Below are positions 22,117 through 32,454 of a stretch of DNA of 32,500 bases, piece by piece. Origin of the DNA: Neocallimastix lanati (nom. inval.) (Eukaryota > Neocallimastigomycota > Neocallimastigomycetes > Neocallimastigales > Neocallimastigaceae); assembly GCA_016946835.1 (NCBI GenBank), contig JACVTC010000064.1, positions 435,001 to 467,500 of the forward strand, in the 5' to 3' direction. The notes under the pieces were generated by a model that had not been told where the DNA came from, ran no database searches, and was given only the letters and a program-made list of their open reading frames with translations. How positions within the stretch are numbered: position 1 is the first letter of the stretch; each line of letters begins with the position of its first letter. A program made the position numbers and the translations under genes.

Positions 22117-23165
22117 AATATTATTTCTTTTTAATTATTTTTAATAATAAAATATTAAAATATATCTTTAAACAATTAATATAAGTACACCATTTTGTAC
22201 ATAGAACTACATTTCAAAATTTCTCATTTTTTTTCATTGTGAAAAAAAAAATTTAAATTTTTTAATAATAAACAAATAGTTTTATTAAATATTTAATTTT
22301 TAATTCTTTAAAATATTACATTAAACAATATATTTTTTAATTTTATATTCGAGAATTTTATAATTTTAAATTAAAAACTTTCCTTTTTTAAAAATTTAAA
22401 AGACAAACTTCTTCTTCTTTTTTCTTTTTTATATTACTAATTTAATTCAATAATATTCTTTTAAAGAATATTTCTATGAAACAATAAATTCATAAAAATA
22501 TTTAATATAATATTTATTAATATATTATATATATATATTTTTTTTAAAAATAAAAATTAAATTAAAAAGTGTTAAAATAAATTATCATTTAATTTTATAA
22601 TTCATCATTCATCATCTAATACACAAAATGTTCAGAAGCTTTTGTTTTTGCTATCATAAATGTAATATATAATAAAATATTATTATATTAATTATTTTAT
22701 TAAAAAATTATTATTTGATCCAATTATCAATATTATTTAAATATTTTTGTTACTTTTTCCAATAGATGATAATTTAATAATATTAATGTATTAGTGATTA
22801 ATAATTATAACAAGATATTATACAATATATATATATATTATATTTTTATATCAATATATATAGTAATTCATTTATTAATTGTTATTATATTTAGTTCAAA
22901 AGTTATATAATAAAATCATAATTAAGATTATTAAAAAAAAATCATTTAAAAATATCCCAGTAAAATTTAAAAACACATTTAAAATAAATGTTAAACTAGA
23001 TAAATTAATAAATATTTAAATATTATATATATATATATATATGTATTTTTTTTTTTAAACAAAAAAAGATAATAAAAATATCAAGGAAGTTATATTTAAC
23101 TAATTTAACTTAAAGAATAAAATCATCACTAAAAACCAAAAATCAAAATTAAAAAAAAAAAAGGA

Positions 23166-23201
<36 letters not shown>

Positions 23202-23409
23202 TTTGTTTAAATTATATAAAGAAAACTCACTACTTCCTTCTTTATTATTATTATTATCATTATCATTATTATTATTATAATTTAAAATTACTCGAAATAA
23301 TATTTTTTTTATTGAAATTCATTGAAATTACACTAAATTGCATTAAATATAAATATAAATATACATAAAACATATATATATACTTTAATTTGGTGGAATT
23401 ATATTTTTA

Positions 23410-23461
<52 letters not shown>

Positions 23462-23847
23462 GTATGTTGACTTTATTGATATTAATTAAATATTGATATT
23501 TATATTATTGTATATTATCATTATCATATATTTTATATATTTGTTAGAGTTTTATTTTTATAGTTATTTTTTTAAAAGAAAAAAAATATTATAATATTAA
23601 TATTAATAAAATAAATTAACTAATTTTTATTAAAATTAATTAATTAAAATTAATTATTATATTATTAATATTATTAATATTATTAATGTTATTAATGTTG
23701 TTATTAATTTTTTTACTTTTATTATTATTTTTATTTTTATTTTTATTTTTATCTTTATCTTTATTTTTTATTTTAATTATAATTGCTAAAATAATGTTCT
23801 AAAAACAAAAACAAAAACAAAAAAAAAAAAAAAAAATTTCAGATATT
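21376..23847. other. AT-rich spacer with satellite-like repeats, downstream of RPB7
   Basis: No gene is recognised. The left part holds the minisatellite described separately (21590-22180). The remainder is A/T sequence with T runs at about 23170-23200 and 23412-23456. An AAAAAC array lies just right of 23800, close to the RPB7 stop, and probably falls in that gene's 3' UTR. Confidence 0.6.
21590..22180. repeat. 53-54 bp minisatellite with an inverted segment
   Basis: Three clear direct units, marked by TTATTGACAAAAAAT at 21619, 21672 and 21725 (steps of 53-54 bp), each contain a TATATCTTAAA-TTAAATATTA-TTAAATATT core. A (TTATT)-rich stretch follows. Then, at about 21889-21943, the same unit appears inverted (TTTTGTTAAAATAATATTTA, then AAAGATATATTT). 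After a run of about 40 A (21944-21982), direct-orientation units resume near 22022 and 22160. The array can fold back on itself. Confidence 0.65.
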
Positions 23848-24804
23848 TTATATACAACCAAGATAATCTTCATTAATAGTGCCAATTGCGAACTAATTAT
23901 TATAAAATTATATAAAATAAATGTAATATAATTAATGATTAATAATTAATTGTATTTTTATATATATTTTATTAAAAACGATTATTAGTCAATAGTTACA
24001 ATTTCAGTAGCATCAACTCTTGTACCAACAATCTTTAATCTAACGTTAGAATTATTAACAATTCTTTGTGGCTATTTATTATTAGTTGAAAAAATAATAA
24101 TATTATTATTACTAATTAATATATATATATATTTTATTTTATTTTTTATTTATTATTTTTATTTATTATTTTATTTTTTTTTAATAATAAAATAAAAAAT
24201 ATTATTATTTATATAATATAACTTAAAAGTTTTACATTTTTAGCCTCAGTTGATACATAAGAAGGTGGATTTGAATTTGGTTCAAATTTCATATCTGAAG
24301 GAATTAACTATAATTATTTAATTAAATATATATTAAATGAGTATAAAAAATTATATACTAAATAGCTATATCGTATATATCAATATATATATAGTTAAAT
24401 ATTATAAAGTTATGAAATATTAAAATATTTACGTGATTTGAAACAAATACAGTTACAGGTCCAACTTCAACGAAGAATCCCATCTATTTATTATATTATC
24501 ATTAATTTAAGTTTTAGTTTAGTTTTAATTAATATATATATATTTATTTTTTTTTATTTTTATTTTTTATTTCTTTAATATTTCCATAAAAAAATTTTTA
24601 TATAGTTATATATTTATAATTAAATCATATATGCTTTTATAATTCAGATCAAATAAATTAATTTGCCATTTATTTTAATCTTAATTTGAAATTTGATTTA
24701 AATAATTGAAATTTCATCAACTATTAAATCCAATATTAATTAAAACTTAAATAAAATGCTGCGTATATATTATCACTTTGCTATTATTATAATTATATAA
24801 ATAT

Positions 24805-24861
<57 letters not shown>

Positions 24862-25386
24862 TATTAACCTTATTAACTGATGTAACAATTCCATCAACAA
24901 CTTGATTCTTAAATGGTTTAAATACAATAGCTTTATATACAATTTTAAATTCTGCAAAACCACTAGTTGGATGTAACATTCCTCTTGAAATAGATGAAAT
25001 TTCAATGACTGAAATGATAAAACCAAATCTTCCGGAACAAGTACCTTCAACTTCATCGTGTAAACGTCTAATTAAACATGCTTGAATATTTGGACCAAAA
25101 TATTGAGGATGAAGTAAAATTGTATGTGTTAATGTTTTCTATTATATATATATATATAAATGTATATACAAAAATTTAAATATAATAATTTATATAAATA
25201 TATCGTTTATTTTATTGAACAAAATTATTATAGAATGTTGATTTTTTAAATGAGATGGATAATTAATAGATTATTAAAGTGTTGTGAAAATTAAGATGTG
25301 AAATGCATTTTTTTTTTTTTTTTTAATACATTTTTGTAAAATTATGAAAATAGATATTATAATTTATTTAAATATAGTAATTTGTA

Positions 25387-25436
<50 letters not shown>

Positions 25437-25585
25437 AAAGATTAAGAAAAAAAGAAATTAATAACAATAATAATAAAAAATTAGTATTTAAATTTTTGAG
25501 TGTCATTTTGAATAATTAAAAAAAAAAAAAAAAAAAAACTAAAAAATATGTAAAAATTATATATATTATTTACCAGAAAGAACAT
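23848..25585 (-). CDS. RPB7: DNA-directed RNA polymerase II subunit Rpb7, complete, six exons
   Basis: Rpb7 pairs with Rpb4 to form the stalk of RNA polymerase II, which binds emerging RNA and takes part in initiation. Exons on the minus strand: 25585-25574, 25138-24869, 24483-24433, 24307-24236, 24071-24000, 23892-23848. All joins fall between codons and give 173 aa, against about 171-172 in yeast and human. Landmarks: MFFL (exon 1), ILLHPQYFGPN and EVEGTCSGRFGFI of the N-terminal RNP-like domain, VYKAIVFKPFKNQVVDG at its end, then the S1/OB-fold domain with MGFFVEVGPVTVFVSNH (exon 3), FEPNSNPPSY (exon 4) and RLKIVGTRVD (exon 5). The last exon carries the conserved AIGTINEDYLG C-terminus. 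Introns are 107-435 nt; the first two hold homopolymers of about 45 and 54 nt. Exons are AT-rich like the surroundings. Exon 6 was added because stopping at the in-frame TGA-less end of exon 5 would lose the family's C-terminus. Confidence 0.94.
24484..24868 (-). other. RPB7 intron 2 with about 54-nt poly(A) near its donor
   Basis: The donor is GTTAAT (24868) and the acceptor ATAG (24484). Within about ten bases of the donor, the coding strand runs into about 54 consecutive A (plus-strand T at 24806-24859), one of the longest homopolymers in the window. Intron 1 (25139-25573) has an opposite-sense run, plus-strand A at about 25390-25434. Confidence 0.75.
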
Positions 25586-26879
25586 TTTTATTTAACAAAT
25601 ATAAATTTTAAATATATCTATAAAGTCTTAAATAAATAAATTATAATATAAAATATAATTGAACTTCTAAAGGTATAATAATTAAATAATTATAAAAAAG
25701 ATTCTTTATTTTCAAAATCTTTATTTTCTGTTTAAAATAAAAATTTTTTTTTATGAAATAATATTTAATATTTATATATTTATGAACAATTAATAAATAA
25801 ATAAATTATATTAGTAAAAAAAAAATAAAATAATAAAAAAAAATAAACAAATAAATTATATTTGATAATTGTAGCATGTGATTTAATGTGATGTTTAATA
25901 CATATAAAGAAATTAAAATCAATATTGATATACCAATAATTTTATTATTATTATATTTTTTATTTAATTAATTTATATAGTTAAAAAATTTCGTATGATA
26001 TTATATTGTATAGTAGATTATATTAAACAAACAGGAAAAAAAAAAAAAAAACATTTTATTTAATAAAAAAATAATATATATATATATATATATAATATAT
26101 ATTTAATTTTTTCTTTTTTTTTTTTTTTTTTTTGTTATTTATACTAAAAAACAATAATTTTCTGTGATATTTAAATATATATATTTTAGTATTAATTAAA
26201 ATTTTTATTGATGATGAAAGTTGGATTTGTATTGAATTTATTCTTTTAATTTTAATTTTTTTTTTTTATTTAAAATTAATAAAAATACTCTCTGATATTG
26301 TAGATGAATACTTTAATCAAAATCAAATAACGAAAATTTATATATATATATATATGAATTTATATATATTTTAATAAGGAAGAAAATATCTATGATAATT
26401 TTACAAATAATTATTTAAATTTTATATGATAAATGATAAATATATACAATATTTATATATATATATATATTTTTTTTTAAAAAAAAGATAATATACCTCA
26501 ATTGGTTTATCTTTTATAATTATTTATATTATTATTTATATCAGTTTTTAAAATCAAATCTAAGCTCATATTTAATATGTTCAGCACCCAAAAAAATTTT
26601 TTTTATAATCAAATCTTTTAATGTTTTTCTGATTTAATATCTGGTTGTTGTTTTTAAAAGTCAATTTTCTTATAAAATTTTTTTAATAATTTTTTTTTTT
26701 TTTTAGGTGCTAGTTTTTGTGAATATATTGTAAATTTTGTGATTTTTTGTTCAAAGAGTATCCCTAATAGTATAGTAATAAAATTAATTAAATAAATATG
26801 AAGATTTCATTCATATATTAAAAACGTAGTTGAAAGATATAAATAAAATGCCTTTTTTCCTCCGATCTTATCTTTAATA
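25586..26879. other. RPB7 upstream region and AT-rich spacer
   Basis: No gene is recognised. The RPB7 promoter must lie at the left. The stretch contains (TA)n near 26070-26090 and 26459-26470, a T run at about 26114-26133, and the foldback listed separately at 26583-26711. Sequence rising in GC after about 26760 leads into the LINE B relic. Confidence 0.5.
26583..26711. repeat. Short inverted-repeat (foldback) element candidate
   Basis: AGCACCCAAAAAAA at the left (26583) and TTTTTTTAGGTGCT at the right (to 26711) are inverted copies with one mismatch, spaced to give about 129 bp. Part of the arm is homopolymer, so the informative identity is only AGCACC/GGTGCT. The T run followed by AG could alternatively be the poly(A) end of the neighbouring LINE B. 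Confidence 0.35.
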
Positions 26880-27739
26880 TTTCATATACTACATTTCGGC
26901 CAAGAAGGGGACACATTATGCAAAATTAATTTTATTATTAAAATCTTCCTCTTTATCATTAGGAATGGTCAATGATTTCTCATGAATAATCAAAGAAAAA
27001 TTGATAAAAAATTCTATCAACAAATTGAATGAATTGTTACCTAAATTTTGAGTAAAACTATTTATGTCATTATTTTCACTACAACAAGGGCAACATGTTG
27101 AGCAATTTTCTGATATTAATTTGTTTTTAACATAATATTTTGAATTCACATTTAGTGCGTCAAATCCAAAAAAATCCAAGAGAAAATTGTGTAAATATTT
27201 TAGAGAGAGATGTTGATTAAATTTTTTAAAATCAAATCTAAATTTTTTTTGTATTTAATTGATCCTAAAAGATATTATAAATAGTGATATTCGAAGTCTT
27301 ATTTTTAAATTCGAAACACCAAAACAAACCTCGATTAAAAGCAGATTAATCTTTTTTCGGAGTTATTTTTATTAGATCCTAGTTAAAGGTGTTAAGTATA
27401 GAACTGAATTAATGACAAAATGAAACTAAAATACGAGTTTTAATGTAGAAGGGTACATTCCTATTGGTTAAAAATCTAAAGAAAAAATTTACACTATAAT
27501 TTATTTTACTGTTCGTCTTAATAATGAAAAAGTTATTTCAAGATACGTATATTGATTAATTCTTTGTAGATAGTTCATGCCAAGCATAAATGTAGGATTT
27601 TCATTATGCCTTGAAGGTATATTAAGCTCTTTGGCTTAACAACAAGTGTATTTATTAATTCCAAAGGTCATTTCATTTTTGATACCCTCAAACATGTACT
27701 TTATTTCAAAAATATATTTTAAAAGAGGACTTTGTGGGG

Positions 27740-27776
<37 letters not shown>

Positions 27777-28329
27777 CAATATCATTAGTAAATAGACAAC
27801 CACAAAACTTTTTTCCTTTCACTAATCACACCATATCTCTTGCATTTATCAAATATATCATAGATAAATATATTAAATATAATTGCTGATAAGGGACGAC
27901 AATTTTTGATAGAATCTTTAATGAATGAAATATCAGGTTAATTATTACAATCTGAAAGATCTCCTTTCATAGGAATGGAAACAATAGAGGACAAATTTCA
28001 TTCATCAGGGAAGTTATCATCTTAAACTTTATTAAATAATAAAAATAGACGTTTTGCACAATCAAAATAAGTAACTTCTTTATTAGGATTATTCTGAGAA
28101 GAGGTGCTACTTTTTTAGAGTTGAAAAATTTTTTAAAAAAATCTTTTGGTATACCATCCAGACCAGGGGCTTTGTTATTTTTCATTGAAAGGACAATAAA
28201 GTGAATTTCTGATGTTAAAATTGGTTGATTAATGTCTCATGTCTCATGATTTTTTGAGGAGAAGAAGAAATGTTTAGTATTTTTGACTAATAATTTTCAT
28301 TAAGTTTGTGGCCGTTTATATCGGAGGTA

Positions 28330-28330
<1 letters not shown>
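26880..28330 (-). mobile_element. Decayed LINE B with internal RT deletion
   Basis: A second LINE of the same general type as LINE A, more decayed. Reading on the minus strand from 28320: a HKLNENY segment; the RT opening motif MKNNKAPGLDGIPKDFF (28185-28135); then a jump in which the sequence after the DISFI region near 27930 runs straight into CRPLSAIIFNIFIYDIF (about 27905-27855). The part of the RT between these motifs in intact LINEs is therefore missing. The catalytic box reads FTND instead of FADD (27776-27800) and lies after a frameshift. An NEMTFGINK segment is near 27670. A zinc-knuckle remnant CSTCCPCC is at about 27068-27095. It cannot be functional. The left end near 26880 (ACATTTCGGCCAAG) resembles the TATTTCGG words at the 3' ends of LINEs A and D. 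Confidence 0.75.
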
Positions 28331-28386
<56 letters not shown>

Positions 28387-28849
28387 CCGCATTATTGCTA
28401 ACTTTAATATTTATTTATTTATTCATTTATTAATTAAGTGAATATTTTTTATTTTTTTTAAAAGAAAAAAAAAATACACAATTAATAAAAAAATATATAT
28501 TTCCCAATTAGAACATAATAATATTTAAAATAGTAACGTGAAATAAAAAGTATTATTCAAAATAAAGTGTATAAATAAATTTGGAAAAAAACTCCTATGC
28601 AACGAACCTCACCAGATTATTTATTCCGGATTAGGGTTTGAATTGACTATCTGAAAGAAATTACGGTCTTCTCCTTCAGAGGAATTGGCCTTGCTAACCT
28701 GTCTTACTACCTTTTCAGCGTTGACGCTTTTGGTTAGTTTGCGCTTAAACTTTTGGAATAGTAACTCTTGTCAAGTACTAGCCCTATAGGCATAATTTCT
28801 GAAAACAGAGTCGCAGATCGCACCAAGAATGTCGATTTTGAATAATCAC

Positions 28850-28853
<4 letters not shown>
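28331..28853 (-). mobile_element. LINE E, 3' part (interrupted by LINE C)
   Basis: The plus-strand T run at 28331-28382 is the poly(A) tail of a minus-strand LINE. A 3' UTR of about 230 bp follows, then a C-terminal coding tail ending at a TAA at about 28614. The nucleotides around CGTTGACGCTTTTGGTTA (28714) match CGTCGACGCTCTTGGTTA in LINE A (2093) and a similar word in LINE C (29169). At 28853 the sequence is broken by the tail of LINE C. It appears to resume at 29191, after LINE C, in the order expected of one element. Confidence 0.6.
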
Positions 28854-28886
<33 letters not shown>

Positions 28887-29190
28887 CTTTTTTTTTTAGA
28901 CTTAGAGAATAACTTTATTTAATTTATAATAATAATAATAAAATTAAATGAATTAAATGAAAAAATAACAAATAAAGTACATGAAATAAAATATTATATA
29001 TTCTAAAATTATAAAAGTGCGTTAGAAGCAATAGCCTCTAACTTTTCCCATTCCTCGATAATAACACCACGTCCATTATTGCGAGTAATAATTTCAGTAT
29101 TAGTGTTATCGATCGAATCTGTATCTGTCATTTCATCGGGAGGTGAAAATCCATGCCTTATCATTTCGACGTCGACGCTCTTGGTAACGG
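28854..29190 (-). mobile_element. LINE C, 5'-truncated copy nested in LINE E
   Basis: It starts with a T run (from 28854, with AG at about 28899) that is its poly(A) tail. The C-terminal coding tail on the minus strand reads VTKSVDVEMIRHGFSPPDE and on to a stop at about 29012. Homology to LINE A ends at about 29184, so only some 340 bp were inserted. The insertion is flanked by ATCACCAAA at 28845-28853 and 29191-29199, a plausible 9-bp target duplication. Sequences outside the duplication read as continuous LINE E. Confidence 0.65.
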
Positions 29191-29400
29191 ATCACCAAAA
29201 ATGATTTGGTTATTAAACAAAACATTATATTCCTTTTCATAATCAACAATACCTGCATCTCTTCCATCAAGAAGGAATATAAAAAGGTTTAAAAATTTTC
29301 TTAAATCCATATCAACCACATTTAGCATTATTTTTTAAAAATCATTCGCTGACAGAATGGATTTTTTTTTTTAACAGCAGTAAACTTGTTCCATCTTTTT
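29191..29400 (-). mobile_element. LINE E, upstream part resumed after LINE C
   Basis: On the minus strand this reads DLRKFLNLFIFLLDGRDAG and onward into NNQIIFGD, which stops at the LINE C insertion point. The FLLDGRD segment corresponds to FLLGGTL in LINE A (about 2290-2330). The 5' limit near 29345-29400 is unclear; a T run and low-complexity DNA follow. Confidence 0.5.
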
Positions 29401-29493
29401 AATTAAATAGTTTATAAAATACATGAAATAAAAAGAAAAAAAGATAAAAGAATACACAAAAGTAACACACAAAATAAAATAAAATAATGGTAT

Positions 29494-29496
<3 letters not shown>

Positions 29497-29533
<37 letters not shown>

Positions 29534-29557
29534 ACAGGGAAGAGAATACACTTCCAA

Positions 29558-29604
<47 letters not shown>

Positions 29605-29858
29605 CAGGGAAGAGAATACACTTCCAAAACTTTATTAAATTTTATTTTAAAAAACACATGTAGGTGAAAAGTACATTTGAAATCAAAAATCAAAAATTAA
29701 AAAAATAAAAAATATAAAAAATAAAAAAGCTCGAAAATACTATGTATTTCGGCAAGTTGTACTATGCGGGAATTTTTCCCTTCCTAACAAATAAAAAAGA
29801 AATAAAACCTAGAAGTAACATCTTTAAAATAGATAGTGTGGTGTCCAAAATATATTTG
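29497..29858 (-). mobile_element. LINE D, 5'-truncated insertion with doubled 3' tail
   Basis: The insertion is flanked by the identical 12-mers TAATGGTATAAC (29485-29496 and 29859-29870), a target-site duplication. From the left, the plus strand shows T33 (29497-29529); a 30-bp piece containing ACAGGGAAGAGAATACAC; T42 (29560-29601); then the full 3' end beginning AGACAGGGAAGAG. That 3' end matches LINE A 1746-1988 closely until 29848. About ten unmatched bases precede the right duplication. Seen on the element's own strand, it ends body, poly(A), the last 30 bp of the body again, poly(A). Confidence 0.75.
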
Positions 29859-29870
29859 TAATGGTATAAC

Positions 29871-30878
29871 GTATTCTAGTTCCACTTAATATCAATAAGA
29901 CTTCCCAAGGACATTATTATACTGTGGCATAATAATTATTTTTTTTTTTCTTTTTAGATTAATATAAAAACAACTATTCGCATTATATTTAACTTTTAGT
30001 AAAATTAATAATTTTCAATTATGTTCACTTATTTAAATGAATATTACCAGATTCTTAATTATAATAATAAACTTTATTTCTTTTATATTTCATTTCTTAT
30101 TTATATATCTTTTTTGAATTTAAATTGAAATATTTTTCTTAATTATTATTAATTTTCAAATAAATTATAAACAAAAAAATATTATTTGTTAATAATAATA
30201 ATTATTATTTATAATTTTAATCCTCATTATTATTGACAATTCTTATATAATTATTACTATACTGTTTATATTATTTTTTATTTTATTATTTATTATTTAT
30301 CAAATTAATTTTAATTTTCAAATAAATTATAAATAAAAAAATATAAATAATTTTAAAAAAAATTTTTAAAACAACACTAAATTAATTATCCTGAAATTTA
30401 TTTACGTTCAAATTATTATTTTTCTGTATTATTTACTTCCTCGTAAATTTAGTCCTACTCTCAATGTTCCCGTAAATTTTATAACGCTTCCATACACATT
30501 TCTTTACTTCAATTTTATATTATTTATTTATAATACTTATTCAAAAAATATATATTAACTTATTTAATACAAAAAAATTGATGAATTTGTAATCAAAATA
30601 TTTCCTAAATAATTATTGAATCAATAATATACACAAAAATACTTTTTTTAATATTATGCTTGATTGTTAATAAACTCATTAAATTAATAATTTAAAAGTA
30701 GTTATAAATAATTGTTTTGGTTTTATAAATTTTTTATTAGAGATTATTTTGATAAATATTATCACAACTTTAAGACATTTAATGACCGAAAATGGCAGCC
30801 TATTAATTATTCAATTAAATAAATATTTAATATTTTATTCACTTATTTTGAAATTTATAAAATTTATATTTCAACTAT
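29871..30878. other. AT-rich spacer downstream of RPL19
   Basis: No gene or clear repeat is seen. The right end must contain the RPL19 3' UTR and polyadenylation signal; AATAAA-like words are too common in this AT-rich DNA to choose one. Confidence 0.6.
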
Positions 30879-31654
30879 TTAAATTACCTTCTTTTCAGCT
30901 TGTCTTTGGAGTCTTCTTTCTCTAGCGGCCTTGTTTCTTTGGCGGTGAGCTTCGGATTGTTCGAAGATAAGCTTTTGTCTGGCCTTTTCAGCCTTAGCAA
31001 CGTGAATGTATTCCATTAAGACACGCTTGTTCTTGAAAACGTTACCCTTAGACTTGTTGTATAAAACGTGGTATAAGTGCTTGTCGATCTTACCAGATTC
31101 ACGGTACTTTCTTAATAAACTTCTAAGAACACGTTGTCTTCTCATCCACATAATAGCTTCTGGCATACGAGCATCAGCAGTACCGTGACGCTTACCGTAA
31201 CCGGTGTGTCTACCAAGACGCTTGGCTTCGTGCTTTTGTCTAACTCTGAAACGAGAGTGGGAAGTAGCTGGCTTCTTAACAATGAAACCATCCTTGAATA
31301 ACTTACGGATGTTTTGACCTTTTTTTTTATATTGTAAAATAATTATCATTAATAATTCACTCCTAATATATAATTTCATTCACTAATCCATCTTTACTTA
31401 CGGGAGTTAGCGGTGGAGATTTCAGTAACTTCATTTGGATCTAACCAGACCTTTCTCTTACCGCACTTAAGGACAGCGGCTGCCAATCTCTTTTGAGTTC
31501 TAAGGTTGACCCTTTTTATATAAATTATAATATTACATTTGAATATTAATATTTCACTTTTAAAAATTCATTACACATATATAACATCCATTAACATAAA
31601 ATACAATTCACACAATTCATAATAAATAATTAAAAAAATATAAAACAATTACAT
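30879..31654 (-). CDS. RPL19: 60S ribosomal protein L19 (eL19), three exons
   Basis: eL19 is a structural protein of the large cytoplasmic ribosomal subunit. Exons: the initiator AT at 31653-31654 (tentative), 31511-31402, and 31318-30879 including the TAA at 30881-30879, giving about 183 aa (yeast 189). Exon 2 encodes [20 protein letters not shown] and [11 protein letters not shown]. Exon 3 carries [57 protein letters not shown], then a charged helical tail ending in KKVI. The arginine at the 31402/31318 junction is split between exons. No in-frame ATG lies at the start of exon 2, whose first base G would complete ATG after an upstream AT. Budding-yeast RPL19 genes are recalled to have the same split start. 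Position 31653-31654 is chosen because it gives AACAATG context and a GTAATT donor, also used twice in CAP-H; other AT-GT sites nearby are possible. Codons are visibly richer in C and G at third positions than in any other gene here, as expected for high expression. Confidence 0.93.
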
Positions 31655-32454
31655 TGTTAACGAACTACTAATGGAAAAAAAGAGAGAGTAAAATTATGTG
31701 TTTGATGATTCTTTTGTTATAGAGCTTTGATTAATTGTTAATCAATTAAATTATAATTTGCTATTTTTGTATTATTTAACCAATCAAATATATCTATTCC
31801 AAAGCCACTATATATATAATGTATACATATACACTTTATAAATAAGTAATGTACAAATTGAAATTTTTTGAATTAATAAAATAATTTTTTTTTATTTTAT
31901 TTATATTAGGTAAATTTAAACTAAGGTTTAGTAATTTATATAATGTTAATAATAGTAATTATTAATATTTATGATCATCATCATCAATTATTGTTTTTGA
32001 AAATTATGATTTCTGGTTTAGTAAATTTAATAATTTATTATTATATATGATAAATGTATTTTATTATTTAAAGACTATATTTTATTTTTAATTAAATTAA
32101 TATTGATTAGTCTTGATAAATCTTATAATAAAAGTTTTTTAATATATATTACAATTTTACTATTTCTTTATTACGGTTAAGTAATAAATATATATAAACA
32201 TATTGGAGTAGTTTGCTTAACTTTCTATATTTATTACTTATATATACTAATTATTATAATTATTGTATAGTTTTTATTTTTAACTTTTTATAGTTTCAAA
32301 TTATTTATTTTTTATGGTAATATATATATAATATTAAAAAAAATATATATTATGAGTTATTATTATTTAAAAAAGGATATAGAAAAAAAAAGATATACTT
32401 TATATTTTAATATTAAAAAGCTTAATTAAAATATTAATTTTTAAAAAAATTATT
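31655..32454. other. Intergenic region with RPL19 promoter and possible divergent promoter
   Basis: No RNA gene is seen. The word GGTTTAGTAA occurs twice (31925-31934 and 32015-32024) upstream of RPL19, the first within TAAACTAAGGTTTA, an imperfect palindrome. A (TA)4-type stretch lies at about 31811-31820, roughly 155 bp upstream of the proposed RPL19 start. These are candidate promoter elements by position only. Confidence 0.4.

Noticed and set aside
28600-28720. tRNA-like or second SINE sequence on the minus strand (TTAGCAAGGCC, TTCAAACCC)
   Set aside because: The same bases lie in a coding frame that matches the C-terminal tail of the LINEs, and the tRNA boxes are poor.
30882-30887. A further donor site (GTAATT) at the end of RPL19 exon 3
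   Set aside because: The site exists, but the protein already has near-normal length and a typical lysine-rich end, and no continuing exon was recognised downstream.
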